Shown piece by piece: positions 62,037-64,000 of a DNA stretch of 64,000 nt (positions within the stretch are counted from its first letter, which is position 1; each line of letters starts with the position of its first letter). The position numbers were made by a program, and so were the translations under genes. The notes below the pieces were generated by a model, which saw only the letters and a list, made by a program, of their open reading frames with translations, did no database searches and had not been told where the DNA came from. Origin of the DNA: an uncultured Lachnospiraceae bacterium (GTDB lineage: Bacteria; Bacillota; Clostridia; Lachnospirales; Lachnospiraceae); the NCBI GenBank assembly GCA_902786365.1, contig CADACD010000023.1, positions 1 through 64,000 on the forward strand, given 5' to 3'.

Positions 62037-64000
62037 ATGACAATCGATTACAAGGAAGGACTTAGCAAAGAACAGGTACAGGAAAGAATTGAAGAGGGAA
62101 AGGTTAATGTAGCGGTTGATTCAAATTCAAAAACTGTAAAAGATATTGTACGACAAAATGTTTTTACATATTTTAACCTCATATTCGCGATTTTAGCAAT
62201 TTTGGTTATCATAGCAGGCTCGTTCAGAGATCTAACTTTTTTGCCGGTTATTATTGCGAATACTCTTATTGGAATTATACAGGAGGTAAGGGCGAAGAAA
62301 ATTGTGGACAATCTTACAATGCTCAACGTACCTCGAGTGACAGTTGTGAGAGATGGCAAAGAAAAAACACTTTCGCCTGATGAATTGGTTGTCGATGATA
62401 TTGTTAAGTTCAAGGCAGGAAACCAGATTTGTGCTGATGCAATTGTGTGTGTGGGAGAAGTTCAAGTGAATGAATCGCTTCTTACAGGTGAATCTGATGA
62501 GATATTAAAAGAAGAGGGAAGCAAATTGATGTCTGGAAGTTTCATAGTATCAGGAGAATGCTATGCGAGACTTGATAAGGTTGGAGAAGATTCTTATATT
62601 TCAAAGCTTACAATGCAGGCGAAGAAGATGCAGGATGGTGAACAATCTGAGATGATAAGATCTCTTGATAAATTGGTGAAAGTTGTCGGAATAGCGATTA
62701 TACCGATAGGAATATTACTTTTTATTATGTCCTATTCAGTCAGACATGAAGGGTTTAAGGCTAGTATTGTATCAATGGTTGCAGCAGTGATAGGAATGAT
62801 TCCTGAAGGACTGTATCTGCTTGCAAGCGTGGCACTTGTTGTCAGTACAATGCGTCTGGCAAGAAAAAAAGTTCTGCTTCATGATATGAAATGCATTGAG
62901 ACACTTGCGAGAGTTAATGTGTTATGTGTGGATAAGACTGGTACAATTACAGAAAATACAATGGAAGTACAGGGAGTTATCCCAACACAAATTTATTTGG
63001 AAAGTGTTGGTTATAATGTAAATAGTATCAAAAATGAATATAGCGAAGAAATCTTAGAAGGTATTCGCTCTCTCTTAGGAGATTTTGCTTCTGCCATGAG
63101 CAGTGATAACATTACAATGGCGGCAATTAAAGAGTATTTTACAGAAACTACCGGGAAAATACCTGTATCAAAGACGGGATTTTCATCTGTTACAAAATAT
63201 AGTAGTGTTACATTTAAAGATGGTGCGTATGTACTTGGGGCACCGGAGTTTGTGCTCAAAGAGAAATATTCTGATTTTGAGACAGAAATATTGGAACATG
63301 CATCGAAAGGCGCGAGAGTTCTGGTATTTGGTGTGTATGATGGAACAGTGGATGGAGGAGAACTGAGTCATGGCATAGAGCCGTTAGGTTATGTGCTTTT
63401 GGCAAATCCTATACGTAAAGCAGCAAAAGAGACTTTCTCGTACTTTGCTAAGCAAGGTGTTGATATCAAAGTTATATCCGGTGATAATCCTGTAACAGTT
63501 GCAGAAGTTGCAAAACAGGCGGGAATAAAGGGCGCTGAAAGTTATGTGGATGCATCGGCACTTGAGACGGATGAAGAACTTAGAGAAGCAATTTTGACAC
63601 ATACAGTTTTCGGGCGTGTAAAACCTGAGCAAAAGAGAAAATTCGTGAATCTGTTAAAGGAGGCAGGGAATACTGTTGCAATGACAGGTGATGGTGTTAA
63701 TGATATACTGGCATTAAAAGACGCTGACTGTAGTATAGCAATGGCATCGGGAAGCGAGGCGGCAGCACAGTCAGCTAAGCTTGTTCTTCTTGATTCAGAC
63801 TTTTCATGTATGCCGGATGTGGTTTATGAGGGAAGAAGAGTTGTCAACAATATCCAGCGTTCAGCGAGTTTGTTCCTTGTAAAAAACATTTTTTCTCTTA
63901 TTTTGAGCTTGTTTACAATGGTCATTATGATGTCTTATCCGTTAAAACCATCGCAGATTTCACTTATCAGTATGTTTACGATAGGTGTGCCGGGATTTTT
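62037..64000 (+). CDS. P-type cation ATPase (partial, cut by window end)
   Basis: Open from ATG 62037 to the window edge, 654 codons seen. Helices M1-M2 are near residues 43-85, the actuator motif LTGES near 147, M4 has GMIPEGLYLLASVAL (about 258), the phosphorylation site is CVDKTGTIT (about 301), and MTGDGVNDILALKDADCSIAMASG lies near 549. The VPEGL-like M4 with Tyr after Leu and the short N domain place it in the CtpE/HAD-IC group, distinct from the calcium ATPase at 17601. The ion is not clear; CtpE-type enzymes export calcium. GGAGGG lies about 12 bases before the start. Confidence 0.85.
   Translation, partial: MTIDYKEGLSKEQVQERIEEGKVNVAVDSNSKTVKDIVRQNVFTYFNLIFAILAILVIIAGSFRDLTFLPVIIANTLIGIIQEVRAKKIVDNLTMLNVPRVTVVRDGKEKTLSPDELVVDDIVKFKAGNQICADAIVCVGEVQVNESLLTGESDEILKEEGSKLMSGSFIVSGECYARLDKVGEDSYISKLTMQAKKMQDGEQSEMIRSLDKLVKVVGIAIIPIGILLFIMSYSVRHEGFKASIVSMVAAVIGMIPEGLYLLASVALVVSTMRLARKKVLLHDMKCIETLARVNVLCVDKTGTITENTMEVQGVIPTQIYLESVGYNVNSIKNEYSEEILEGIRSLLGDFASAMSSDNITMAAIKEYFTETTGKIPVSKTGFSSVTKYSSVTFKDGAYVLGAPEFVLKEKYSDFETEILEHASKGARVLVFGVYDGTVDGGELSHGIEPLGYVLLANPIRKAAKETFSYFAKQGVDIKVISGDNPVTVAEVAKQAGIKGAESYVDASALETDEELREAILTHTVFGRVKPEQKRKFVNLLKEAGNTVAMTGDGVNDILALKDADCSIAMASGSEAAAQSAKLVLLDSDFSCMPDVVYEGRRVVNNIQRSASLFLVKNIFSLILSLFTMVIMMSYPLKPSQISLISMFTIGVPGF

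Overview
The window is low-GC DNA with AGGAGG-type ribosome sites, sigma-A-like promoters and gene families typical of anaerobic Firmicutes. It looks like a clostridial chromosome, probably Lachnospiraceae (pyruvate phosphate dikinase, GH13 enzymes, EF-G-like factor, DUF5648-type secreted repeats, recA-recX under a Gram-positive LexA box). The taxon is an inference from gene content, not a match.

Layout. 1-20 kb is housekeeping and accessory: an SLC13-type permease, a nucleoside deaminase followed by a broken HD-GYP gene, a lipoprotein, a GH13 enzyme with an EF-G-like GTPase, two secreted proteins sharing a repeat module, a formate/nitrite channel, ThiE, a PanE-like reductase, two RNA-modifying enzymes (TtcA-like, SpoU-like), a SulP-STAS transporter, a DnaQ-like exonuclease and a calcium-type P-ATPase. 

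20.3-41.3 kb is one co-directional Ter (tellurite/stress) supercluster: three TerD proteins, a NrdG-like radical SAM protein, three coiled-coil proteins of unknown function, a 1280-residue protein with three AAA+ modules, a degenerate kinase, an active-looking kinase, a TerY-like vWA protein and a PP2C phosphatase (the TerY-P phosphorylation set), then a HAD hydrolase, a CitE-like lyase, a TRSP-type PRTase and a StiP-like PRTase (the predicted nucleoside-like metabolite module). No TerB, TerC or ATP-grasp gene is seen. The cluster carries many Asn/Gln/Lys/Glu-rich and A-rich tandem expansions, one of which has broken the reading frame of the vWA protein. This is the most interesting system in the window.

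41.4-44.9 kb is a decayed interval: a four-hairpin repeat, an HTH-like remnant, a DUF1703-type AAA/PD-(D/E)XK gene and a possible small minus-strand gene. 44.9-50 kb holds an SDR dehydrogenase and a five-gene GntR(YtrA-like)/ABC transporter operon. 50-54 kb has a nitrilase-family enzyme, small unknown proteins behind a terminator-like leader, a membrane-anchored nuclease and tRNA-Leu(CAG). 54.3-64 kb is core: aroD, aroK, efp, LexA-controlled recA with recX, ppdK behind a structured leader, and a second P-type ATPase cut off by the window end.

Gene starts were set by ribosome-binding sites wherever the longest reading frame lacked one. Functions rest on motifs read by eye; no database search was possible.
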